28,442 nucleotides of DNA from Bacillota bacterium (lineage in GTDB: Bacteria; Bacillota; Clostridia; Christensenellales; Aristaeellaceae), in the NCBI GenBank assembly GCA_023435435.1, contig JAEYRW010000195.1, forward strand, positions 1 to 28,442, written 5' to 3'. Position 1 is the stretch's first letter. Each line of letters opens with the position of its first letter. Positions 8,701 to 13,296 of this stretch are shown piece by piece. The position numbers and the translations under genes are program-made. A model generated the notes under the pieces. The model worked only from the letters and a program-made list of their open reading frames with translations. It searched no databases and was not told the DNA's origin.

Positions 8701-9011
8701 CCATCCGGATCAACAAGGACGGCTCCATTTCCCGCACGTCGGCGGTGGCCGATCCGTTGGGCATGCGGCTCATCATCAACCGGGTGCTCAAAAACGCCGC
8801 CCGCCACGTGGACGGCATCCGGGCGGGGGATGCCGCCGCCGCCCCGGCGCGCACCAAAAAGAGAAACCCTTGCACCTACTGCGATTACCGGCGCGGCTGT
8901 CTGTTCGACGAATCCCTGGATGCCACCAAGGTGCGCAGGGTGGAGGAAATATCCAACGCGGAAGTCATGGACCGCCTCCTGAAGGAGGCGGCGGAAGAAG
9001 GGGATATATAG
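5748..9011 (+). CDS. addB: AddB-type subunit of the helicase-nuclease for double-strand break repair
   Basis: A protein of 1087 residues. AddB works with AddA to resect double-strand DNA ends to a Chi-like site for RecA loading. The C-terminal nuclease is intact: EGRID (872-876), IDYKRGN (892-898; the D..DYK catalytic set) and the four cysteines of the iron-sulfur staple, C738 in FGRCPF and C1042, C1045, C1051 in CTYCDYRRGC. The N-terminus aligns with the family from LRILAGRA, but where AddB normally has a P-loop (G-x-G-S-G-K-T) this protein reads RARGMQARLV, so the Walker A motif is missing. ATG at 5748 was chosen over the in-frame start at 5625 because GGGGG/GAGGAG precede it and the family begins there. 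The usual neighbour addA is absent; a serine hydrolase follows directly. Confidence 0.9.
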   Translation: MLRILAGRARGMQARLVREAGRLLGAGEVYVVVPKQLTLETELLLIRALEPAGSFRLRVLSPERLCAHIFESAGHPAFQRVDDRGRVMLARRAVKSCAGELKAYARAGERRGFPARVAKELEALRQAGLSPDDVRALADGETGLFAAKLSDLAKILEAYEAALAGRSLDGEAEFLDAAARAGKSEAAKAAGILVYGFDVMPRPLHALIAALSAACDVAVLFAADPDPEAPDADAFLPVLHSVGRLMKEAKLAGAPVQRETVPAEGIAPRGIAHLEKNLFAARPEILDGAPVGVRLLSLKDPQAEALYAASRCRELAEAGARWSDILVVCPDVGEYAGPLEDAFAAFSIPIFLSSSRPASRHALAEALLSALALISKGDRTEDALALLRTGYAGVTGDEADRLANYLFKYAPRGRALQNPFVRGGDEAEAAEPFREKLIMPVNALRARLREAKTLKAQLAALFSYLTDIGAYEESLARQKALTDANLFRLAGEESQVWNRIVLCLDQAASLMGEGRLPVREIAALLRESLDAAVIKPLPQSGDAVYAQSADRAVSRPARCVILMGLVDRIDSGSDGLLSDYQLTRLSRAAGRYLGADGGERALMRRYSMKSALAAAREAMDFTYPLSGADGSAQRPAALIGDLKRLLPALHEEGGAAEPFDRLAAPGAALRAVGARLAEPGSVRALSTLTRTPGRQVRRLLSAFDASAAAEQLRPETAKRIYGVLSEASVTRLEAFGRCPFFHFMRYALSPEKVEPFELTVRDEGGFFHDAVRGFLEETRADIAKMAPAEAQTVMDEVSDILLERMEAGEKFDSAVRLAERRRLKATARAAAEALVRQLAGSRFAPVELELSFGKGDGAALQLKTAEGPCALEGRIDRVDEYVAPTEGFLRVIDYKRGNTELRLCEAYYGLQLQLIAYLAAAMNRRGEAGAGVYYFKIDEGIVPDQSTDAATIEEKRRASMKLSGLTTTDMDVIAAMSPAPEDIISIRINKDGSISRTSAVADPLGMRLIINRVLKNAARHVDGIRAGDAAAAPARTKKRNPCTYCDYRRGCLFDESLDATKVRRVEEISNAEVMDRLLKEAAEEGDI

Positions 9012-10073
9012 ATGAAGTTTTCGAAACTGACGGCGTATCTGGATTCACTGGAGGCGCGGAACATTCCCGCCCGGGACTTCATGGTGACGGTGGACGGGGA
9101 GACGGTTTTTCGGCACTTTTCCGGCGCGCGGGACGAGGCCGGCTCGGTTCCCATGGATGGGCGGGAGGCGTACTGGGTCTATTCCATGACCAAGCCCCTC
9201 ACCATGGCGTGCGCGCTCAAACTCATGGAGGCGGGAAAGCTCCGGTTGGACGACCCCGTGTGCGAATTCATCCCGGCGTTTTCCAAATACCCGTCGATGA
9301 CAATCGAGCACCTCATGAGCATGCGCGGCGGGTTGGATTACGACCTAAACGCCCCGGCCATCCGCGCCTGCGGCCCGGACGCGGACACGAAAACCGTGGT
9401 CGCGGCGCTGGCCGAAAAACCGCTTTCCTTCGCGCCGGGCACGGATTTCCAGTACAGCCTGTGCCACGACGTGGCGGCAGGGGTAATCGAGGCGGCTTCC
9501 GGCATGACGCTGGGCGCGTACATGAAAAAAACGCTCTTCGATCCCCTGGGGATGAAGAACTCCGGCTTTGCGCCCACGGCCTATCATACGGAAAACCTCT
9601 GCGCCCACTACCAGCTGGACGAGGCGCAGAAAAAACGCATTCCCCTCGCCCGGCTCTCGAATCCCTACCGGCTGACGGACCGCTACGAGAGCGGCGGCGC
9701 GGGTCTTCTGACCACCGCGGAAGATTACATGCGCTTCGCAGCAGCAGTCGCGTGCGGGAAGCTCCTCGCGCCCGAAACCGTGGACCTGTGGCGGTCGCGG
9801 GTCTTGACGGGAAAGGCCAAGGCATCCTTCGACCTGTTGGGGCGGCTGGGCTACAACTACGCCCTGGGCGTGCGCGTGCTGGTGGACCCCGCCTATTCCA
9901 AAGGCCCCGCCGGCGAGTTCGGCTGGGACGGCGCGGCGGGGGCATACGTGATCATGGACCCGAAAAACCGCCTCGCCGCGGTCTATTGCCAGCATGTACG
10001 GGGCATGGGCTACGTCTACAGTGAGATCCATCCGGCGCTCCGGGACATGATGTACGAGGCGGTCCTCGGCTGA
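9012..10073 (+). CDS. serine hydrolase, beta-lactamase / class C penicillin-binding fold
   Basis: A protein of 353 residues of the Beta-lactamase (PF00144) family: esterases, D-amino peptidases and beta-lactamase-like enzymes using an active serine. S58 and K61 form the SxxK motif (YSMTK), Y148 heads the second motif (YSL where YxN is usual), and GWDGAAG at 304-310 takes the place of the third (H/K-x-G) motif. There is no signal peptide, so it is a cytoplasmic enzyme and unlikely to confer drug resistance. ATG follows the addB stop codon without a gap, with GAAGGGG inside the end of addB as ribosome binding site, so it is co-transcribed and coupled with addB. No functional link with repair is known. 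It is convergent with the HAD gene, with one base between their ends. Confidence 0.9.
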   Translation: MKFSKLTAYLDSLEARNIPARDFMVTVDGETVFRHFSGARDEAGSVPMDGREAYWVYSMTKPLTMACALKLMEAGKLRLDDPVCEFIPAFSKYPSMTIEHLMSMRGGLDYDLNAPAIRACGPDADTKTVVAALAEKPLSFAPGTDFQYSLCHDVAAGVIEAASGMTLGAYMKKTLFDPLGMKNSGFAPTAYHTENLCAHYQLDEAQKKRIPLARLSNPYRLTDRYESGGAGLLTTAEDYMRFAAAVACGKLLAPETVDLWRSRVLTGKAKASFDLLGRLGYNYALGVRVLVDPAYSKGPAGEFGWDGAAGAYVIMDPKNRLAAVYCQHVRGMGYVYSEIHPALRDMMYEAVLG

Positions 10074-10074
10074 T

Positions 10075-10755
10075 TCACAAAATCCGCGCCAGCTCGAACA
10101 GGTCTCCCACAGCCTCAGGCCAGGGAGAATCGACACCCCGGGCCATGTGGACGGTGCGCATGCCGAGCGCCCGGGCAGCCTCCAGGTTGTCGATCCGGTC
10201 GTCTATGAAGCAGCAATCCGCGCGCTCCAGCTCATTGCGGGCAAGGAGCGCAAGGTAGATGGCCGGATCGGGCTTGGCGGACCCCACATCGGTGGAAATG
10301 AGCGCGTCGTCAAACAGCTCCAGAAGCCCGGCATTGCGCAGCACGCGCCTGAGCGAGGGCATGGCGTTGGACAAAAGGTATACGGCCCGCGTCCGGCGCA
10401 GGTTTTCAATGCCCGCGCGGGTGTCGTCGTAAAAGTCGTAACGGGCGTCGTTTTCGGTCATGTCCCGGGCCAGGGCATCCGCCTCCCAGTCGGTAAGCGT
10501 CCAGGAGAGCCTTTTGGCCAGGTCGAGAAAATAGTTGCGTCGGACGGCGAATTCCACGGTCTCGTCCGGGATGGGCAGGGACTCGTCTCCGTACACGGCG
10601 GAAGCCGCCTCCATGGCGGCGGCGATTGCTTCCGGGGTGACGGCCGAAAGCCGCCGCGGGCCGATGATTTCCTCGAAGCGCACGGTGGTTCGCCAGCTTC
10701 CCATGCGCGGCAGGCAGATCACGCCGCCCGCGTCCAGAATCACATGCTCGGTCAT
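10075..10755 (-). CDS. HAD-family hydrolase (YihX/epoxide-hydrolase-like subgroup)
   Basis: A 226-residue haloacid dehalogenase-type phosphatase. Motif I is VILDAGGVI with nucleophile D8; the second acidic position is glycine, as is common in the D-x-G-G/N-V subgroup. Motif II is LLSNAMPS, motif III the lysine in SAKPDPAIY, and motif IV FIDDRIDNLEAARALGM. A helical cap lies between motifs I and II. ATG at 10755 with AAGGAGAA is preferred over the upstream in-frame start. It probably acts on a small phosphorylated metabolite; the substrate cannot be inferred. It is transcribed alone from an extended -10 promoter. Confidence 0.88.
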   Translation of the reverse strand: MTEHVILDAGGVICLPRMGSWRTTVRFEEIIGPRRLSAVTPEAIAAAMEAASAVYGDESLPIPDETVEFAVRRNYFLDLAKRLSWTLTDWEADALARDMTENDARYDFYDDTRAGIENLRRTRAVYLLSNAMPSLRRVLRNAGLLELFDDALISTDVGSAKPDPAIYLALLARNELERADCCFIDDRIDNLEAARALGMRTVHMARGVDSPWPEAVGDLFELARIL

Positions 10756-10783
10756 CCGTCTTCTCCTTGCGGGATTTTTCACC

Positions 10784-10813
10784 ATTATAGCATATCCCCC
10801 GCGCCCCACACAA
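10784..10813 (-). promoter_or_regulatory. extended -10 promoter of the HAD gene
   Basis: On the minus strand TGCTATAAT (TATAAT at 10784-10789) with a weak -35 TTGTGT (10808-10813) at 18 bp. The leader would be about 22 bases. Confidence 0.65.
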
Positions 10814-11016
10814 CGGCGCGTCCTTTTTTGCCGACATTTGATGATTTCCGTTGTTTGTTAAGTTGTGCAGGTTGTCGCATGCAATGGTGCCCCTTTCTGG
10901 AATATGCACGATTCTCACAAAAAGAGGGTGTCAAAATTGCGCGCATAGGTTTCAACAGGGCGGCTGAAAAGAGATGAAACGCCGCACATCCAATGAAAAT
11001 TAAGTTAAAAACTTTC
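10814..11016. other. intergenic region, no gene recognised
   Basis: About 200 bases with lower GC than the surroundings, between the HAD promoter and the upstream element of the small-gene cluster. A minus-strand frame of 112 codons crosses it but has no ribosome binding site and no family resemblance. I see no RNA gene or strong hairpin. Confidence 0.4.
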
Positions 11017-11042
11017 GACAGGAGAATTGACCATAAAATCTC
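11017..11042. repeat. upstream element, copy A (shared with copy B)
   Basis: This 26-base stretch matches 11937-11962 at 21 positions without gaps; shared blocks are GACAG, AGAAT, CCAT and AATCTC. Its first base lies 83 bases before the first base of the -10 box, exactly as in copy B. An AATTTAC block further on is also shared at the same offset. It may bind a common regulator or be the remnant of a duplication. Confidence 0.65.
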
Positions 11043-11077
11043 ACTCCATAATTTACAATTTCCGCACAAAAAACGGA

Positions 11078-11105
11078 TTGACTTTGCGTCCCCCTGGGTT
11101 ATAAT
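11078..11105 (+). promoter_or_regulatory. promoter of the first small-gene pair
   Basis: TTGACT (11078-11083), a 16-bp spacer and an exact TATAAT (11100-11105). Transcription would start near 11112, about 30 bases before the first small gene. Confidence 0.8.
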
Positions 11106-11143
11106 GACAGCGTTGGCAGACAACGAGGCTTTGGAAAGGACTG

Positions 11144-11329
11144 ATGGATATGAACCAAACGACTCACGTCATGCTGCGCTTGCTCTCCGACGATGCGGGA
11201 CTCGGCGCACCCGTCGAGACGCGGTATGATCCCACAAGGCGCGCGCGGAAGAAACTGGCCGCCACGCTGGGCGCGCTCGCGACAACACTTTCATTGGTCG
11301 CGGCCGCGCTGGTCGCCCACCTGAACTGA
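11144..11329 (+). CDS. small single-helix membrane protein of unknown function
   Basis: A 61-residue protein. The N-terminal half is polar and basic (RYDPTRRARKK) and the C-terminal half is one predicted membrane helix (about residues 37-59, LAATLGALATTLSLVAAALVAHL). The YDPTRRARKKL segment faintly resembles the F-D-Y-V-P-R core of the next genes, so it may be a distant, membrane-bound member of the same group. GGAAAGG lies four bases before this ATG; an in-frame ATG at 11150 has a more normal spacing and may be the true start, shortening the protein by two residues. A consensus promoter precedes it and the next gene follows after 46 bases. Confidence 0.7.
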   Translation: MDMNQTTHVMLRLLSDDAGLGAPVETRYDPTRRARKKLAATLGALATTLSLVAAALVAHLN

Positions 11330-11343
11330 TTCGATCAACGGAA

Positions 11344-11358
11344 GCGTCCAAAGGACGC
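11344..11358 (+). other. small hairpin just before a ribosome binding site
   Basis: GCGTCC and GGACGC pair perfectly around an AAA loop, ending three bases before ATAGGAGG, the ribosome binding site of the following gene. It could protect the 5' end of a processed message. This is inference from the sequence only. Confidence 0.35.
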
Positions 11359-11375
11359 ATATAGGAGGAAAAAAT

Positions 11376-11624
11376 ATGTTTGATTTCATGCACGATGTGA
11401 ACGCAGCGACGTTCGCAAACAGCGAGCCCGCGACGCTCTACGCCGCCGCCCGCGCCGTCTACGGCTACAAGGAAATGCTCAACATGGAGCCCGCCCCCTT
11501 CGACTACGTGCCGCGCCGCGTCCCCCGCAAGGGCCTGACGTCGCTCAAGGAGCTCTTCTTCCGGCACAGAACGCCCCGCACCCCCTCTTACCGCGCGCCC
11601 CGCAGGGCCGTGGCCAACGGCTGA
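11376..11624 (+). CDS. small basic protein, FDYVP family member 1, unknown function
   Basis: An 82-residue protein with no recognised domain. The stretch from RAVYGYKE (residues 27-34) through NMEPAPFDYVP (residues 36-46) is closely matched in the next gene (RTVYGKEV...NMQPVAFDYVP). Its C-terminal half, LKELFFRHRTPR...RRAVANG, is matched by the third member (IRALFHRTPRA...RTAVAKY). It thus carries all the blocks of the family. It is very rich in arginine and proline after residue 46 and has no cysteine, signal peptide or membrane helix. The ribosome binding site AGGAGG with eight bases to ATG is excellent. It is probably co-transcribed with the upstream 61-residue gene. No modification enzyme, toxin partner or transporter is adjacent, so no function is proposed. 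Confidence 0.75.
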   Translation: MFDFMHDVNAATFANSEPATLYAAARAVYGYKEMLNMEPAPFDYVPRRVPRKGLTSLKELFFRHRTPRTPSYRAPRRAVANG

Positions 11625-11758
11625 GAATGAGGCGGTCCTGTGAGGCGTCGCCCCACCCGCGTCTCCCTCTTTCCACCGGGTCTTGAGGGCGCGCGGGCCA
11701 ACGGGGAACCCCGAACCACGCGGCGCAAGCCGCACACAATGTGATGTCTGCTGAAACT
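11625..11758. other. 3' untranslated region, no gene recognised
   Basis: The stretch between the first FDYVP-family gene and its terminator is GC-rich. It holds a possible 19-codon frame (MRRSCEAS...) without a good ribosome binding site. TGTGAGGCG at its start recurs just before the terminator of the second family gene, suggesting that the 3' ends are also related by duplication. Confidence 0.35.
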
Positions 11759-11789
11759 CGGCCTCGCCCACGCGAGGTCGTTTCATTTT
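11759..11789 (+). terminator. terminator after the first FDYVP-family gene
   Basis: CGGCCTCG (11759-11766) pairs with CGAGGTCG (11773-11780) over 8 bp including one G-T pair, with a CCCACG loop, followed by TTTCATTTT. Confidence 0.75.
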
Positions 11790-11936
11790 GCAAGGCTCAC
11801 GCATGAACACACGTCGGCCCCGTTTGATTTTTCCGTGCTTTTGGCCCGCTCTAATTTCATTCCACTTTTTTGCAGCGAAATGCACAAAGAATGAAGCCCT
11901 TCGGCGTTCAAAGTTAACGGGCAGTTAGAACATTCA

Positions 11937-11962
11937 GACAGCAGAATGGTCCATCGAATCTC
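11937..11962. repeat. upstream element, copy B (shared with copy A)
   Basis: This stretch matches 11017-11042 at 21 of 26 positions and lies the same 83 bases before the -10 of the next promoter. On the minus strand both copies also keep the same reading frame (EI.W.ILLS in translation), so a degenerate coding relic is an alternative explanation to a protein-binding site. Confidence 0.65.
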
Positions 11963-11997
11963 TATTTTGAATTTACCGGATTCAAACATTTTTCCTA

Positions 11998-12025
11998 TTT
12001 ACTTACTCGGATTTCCGGTTATACT
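11998..12025 (+). promoter_or_regulatory. promoter of the second FDYVP-family gene
   Basis: TTTACT (11998-12003), a 16-bp spacer and TATACT (12020-12025). Spacer length and flanking bases (GGTTATA before, GCGT after) match the promoter at 11078-11105, so both derive from one ancestral promoter. Confidence 0.7.
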
Positions 12026-12074
12026 ATAGGCGTCGGGCAGGAAACCCGGCAGAGAAAACAAGGAGGGAAAGACC

Positions 12075-12278
12075 ATGAGGAACAATTTCTACGAAGTCTC
12101 GCGCACCGTGTACGGCAAGGAAGTTTCCAACATGCAGCCCGTCGCGTTCGACTACGTGCCGCAGAAGAAGCGTCACGGCAAGACCGGCACCATCGACAAC
12201 TCCGCCTCCTGCGTCGGCGAAAATTGCCCCACCCGCGGAAACCGGCTCTTCACCCGCACGGCTGTCCAGAACGGCTGA
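12075..12278 (+). CDS. small basic protein, FDYVP family member 2, unknown function
   Basis: A 67-residue protein. The N-terminal half (FYEVSRTVYGKEVSNMQPVAFDYVP) aligns with residues 22-46 of the upstream family member. The end RTAVQNG matches RRAVANG there, and even the stop context AACGGCTGA is identical. The middle differs: it is lysine-rich, then carries SASCVGENCP with two cysteines five positions apart, a possible metal- or disulfide-forming pair. No signal peptide or membrane helix is seen. The ribosome binding site AAGGAGGG is strong. It has its own promoter and is followed by a terminator-like hairpin. Function is unknown. Confidence 0.75.
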   Translation: MRNNFYEVSRTVYGKEVSNMQPVAFDYVPQKKRHGKTGTIDNSASCVGENCPTRGNRLFTRTAVQNG

Positions 12279-12321
12279 CGGGCGACAGGAGCCGCCCCCG
12301 GCGGCAATCAGCGATCTGTGA

Positions 12322-12352
12322 GGCGGCCCTCAAAAGAGGGGTCGCCCCTTTT
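12322..12352 (+). terminator. terminator or attenuator between family members 2 and 3
   Basis: GGCGGCCCTC (12322-12331) pairs with GAGGGGTCGCC (12336-12346) across an AAAA loop, with one bulge, followed by CCTTTT. The next gene begins only 30 bases beyond and shows no promoter of its own in that gap, so it may be expressed by read-through. Confidence 0.65.
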
Positions 12353-12382
12353 CATATACGCAAACCAGAAAGGATGATTTCA

Positions 12383-12541
12383 ATGAAGCGCGTTCTCATG
12401 AACGATATTCTCGGCCCGGTGGAGCCCTTCGAACTGTTCCCCCGCAAAAAGCACACGCTCCCCGCGTGGATCAGGGCACTTTTCCACAGAACCCCCCGCG
12501 CGCGCCTGGCTTACGTCCGGACGGCGGTCGCAAAATATTAA
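12383..12541 (+). CDS. small basic protein, family member 3, unknown function
   Basis: A 52-residue protein. VEPFELFPRKK (residues 13-23) corresponds to the PFDYVPRR core of member 1, and IRALFHRTPRARLAYVRTAV (29-48) matches its LKELFFRHRTPR...RRAV segment. It has no cysteine, signal or membrane helix and is strongly basic. AAAGGAT lies about eight bases before the ATG, a moderate ribosome binding site. The frame is open further upstream, but only this start gives a protein related to its neighbours. Function is unknown. Confidence 0.7.
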   Translation: MKRVLMNDILGPVEPFELFPRKKHTLPAWIRALFHRTPRARLAYVRTAVAKY

Positions 12542-12553
12542 CCCGCGATTCCC

Positions 12554-12584
12554 TTGACTTGGAGTGAACTCCAGATGGTATCAT
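12554..12584 (+). promoter_or_regulatory. MerR-type promoter with 19-bp spacer and central dyad
   Basis: TTGACT (12554-12559) and TATCAT (12579-12584) are 19 bp apart, too far for normal sigma-A recognition. The spacer holds the perfect dyad TGGAGT-GA-ACTCCA (12560-12573). This arrangement is the hallmark of promoters that MerR-family activators untwist in response to metals, thiol stress or drugs; the dyad core GGAGT..ACTCC is like that of known MerR-family operators such as the ZntR site. No merR gene is in the window. Confidence 0.75.
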
Positions 12585-12610
12585 CGAACCAGTGAAAGGA
12601 AGTGTGATCT

Positions 12611-12778
12611 ATGTTTCAGAGAATGATGATGACGGATGTCGGCCTGGACCTGCGGGCGTTCGACGTGTTCGGCCGCAGAAAGGGCCGGCTTGCCGGAGCG
12701 GTGCGGGCGTTGCTGTCAAGGCGCCAGCACCGGCCGCACGCAGCCCAATGCGTATGCGCGCCCTGTCAGGCCCGCTGA
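12611..12778 (+). CDS. small basic protein with CxCxxC tail, family member 4, unknown function
   Basis: A 55-residue protein. LRAFDVFGRRKGRL (residues 14-27) followed by VRALLSRR (31-38) lines up with PFELFPRKK...IRALFHR of member 3. The C-terminus differs from its relatives: AAQCVCAPCQAR carries three cysteines spaced CxCxxC, a plausible soft-metal site. That fits the MerR-type promoter directly upstream (inference). AAAGGAA lies nine bases before ATG. The last 13 bases overlap the end of the convergent ridA frame, and a strong terminator follows 10 bases after the stop. It is not a known metallothionein or chaperone as far as I can tell. Confidence 0.65.
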   Translation: MFQRMMMTDVGLDLRAFDVFGRRKGRLAGAVRALLSRRQHRPHAAQCVCAPCQAR

Positions 12779-13182
12779 AGACAAAGACGCCCCGACGCGC
12801 GGTCGGGGCTGTTTTTTATTGCCGACTCCGTTACCCACTTATAGGCGATGGCATCCACCTGGAAGCTTCTCTTCCCGTCATGATCCCGCTCGAATGATTT
12901 TCTGACAGGATACTTCCCGTGAAACCGCTCCTTGATGACCTTTTCCATGATTGGGATGTCGCGGATATCGCCGAACAGGGCATCCATCTTCACGACGGAT
13001 TCCAAAGTCAGCCCCACGAAGTGAAGCCTGTCCTCCATTTGGTCGAACGCCTTGTTAATCTGCTCCTCGATGGGCAACTCCATGCCTGCCGCGCAGTAGC
13101 CGACAAAAACGAAATCCCCAGCTTTGATGATTCCGGAATGGGCCCACTCCTCATTCACATCATACCTCTCAATTTCAGCCAA
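12766..13182 (-). CDS. ridA: RidA/YjgF/Rid family protein with an extended C-terminus
   Basis: A 138-residue protein. RidA-type enzymes hydrolyse reactive enamine and imine intermediates released by PLP enzymes. The core runs from AEIERYDVNEEWAHSGIIKAG to QVDAIAYKW (residue 116); R94 in YPVRKSFER is the expected carboxylate-binding arginine. No ATG fits: the start is TTG at 13182, with GGGAGG seven bases upstream. After residue 116 the frame continues 22 residues into the terminator hairpin of the convergent small gene and overlaps its stop. The true end was probably just before this hairpin; a single-base change near the TAAAAAAC stretch would restore a stop there. Whether this is a natural extension or a sequencing error cannot be told. 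Confidence 0.8.
   Translation of the reverse strand: MAEIERYDVNEEWAHSGIIKAGDFVFVGYCAAGMELPIEEQINKAFDQMEDRLHFVGLTLESVVKMDALFGDIRDIPIMEKVIKERFHGKYPVRKSFERDHDGKRSFQVDAIAYKWVTESAIKNSPDRASGRLCLQRA
12789..12820 (+). terminator. strong terminator after the small-gene cluster
   Basis: GCCCCGAC (12789-12796) and GTCGGGGC (12802-12809) form an 8-bp perfect stem with a 5-base loop, followed by TGTTTTTTATT. It lies inside the 3' end of the convergent ridA frame. Confidence 0.88.
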
Positions 13183-13222
13183 AGCGGTTCCTCCCTCTTT
13201 CTCTGTTTGCCCGTTCTCAAAA

Positions 13223-13251
13223 AAGATACACCATAATCCACACAAATACAA
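13223..13251 (-). promoter_or_regulatory. promoter of ridA
   Basis: On the minus strand TTGTAT (13246-13251), a 17-bp spacer and TATCTT (13223-13228). Its -35 directly abuts the terminator stem of the upstream transpeptidase gene. Confidence 0.55.
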
Positions 13252-13289
13252 GCGCCCCGGCTCGCATCGCAAGCCGGGGCGCCTTTTTT
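13252..13289. terminator. terminator of the L,D-transpeptidase gene
   Basis: GCGCCCCGGCT (13252-13262) and AGCCGGGGCGC (13272-13282) form an 11-bp perfect stem 15 bases after the transpeptidase stop codon. The minus-strand tail is TTGTATTTGT; the plus-strand tail CTTTTTT is stronger, so it can act in both directions. Confidence 0.8.
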
Positions 13290-13296
13290 CATTTTC

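Noticed and set aside
6633..8807. 724-codon minus-strand frame inside addB
   Set aside because: A shadow of addB: composition rich in R, G, H and V, with no motif and no start signals.
10785..11123. 112-codon minus-strand frame over the cluster promoter, and a 68-codon one at 11783-11989
   Set aside because: They share WxILLS-like residues because the DNA is duplicated, but neither has a ribosome binding site and both cover plus-strand promoters. Kept only as an alternative reading of the repeat.
11376..12778. RiPP precursor array or toxin-antitoxin locus
   Set aside because: No leader/core pattern, no modification or export enzyme, and no toxin-like partner nearby; the proteins are uniformly basic.
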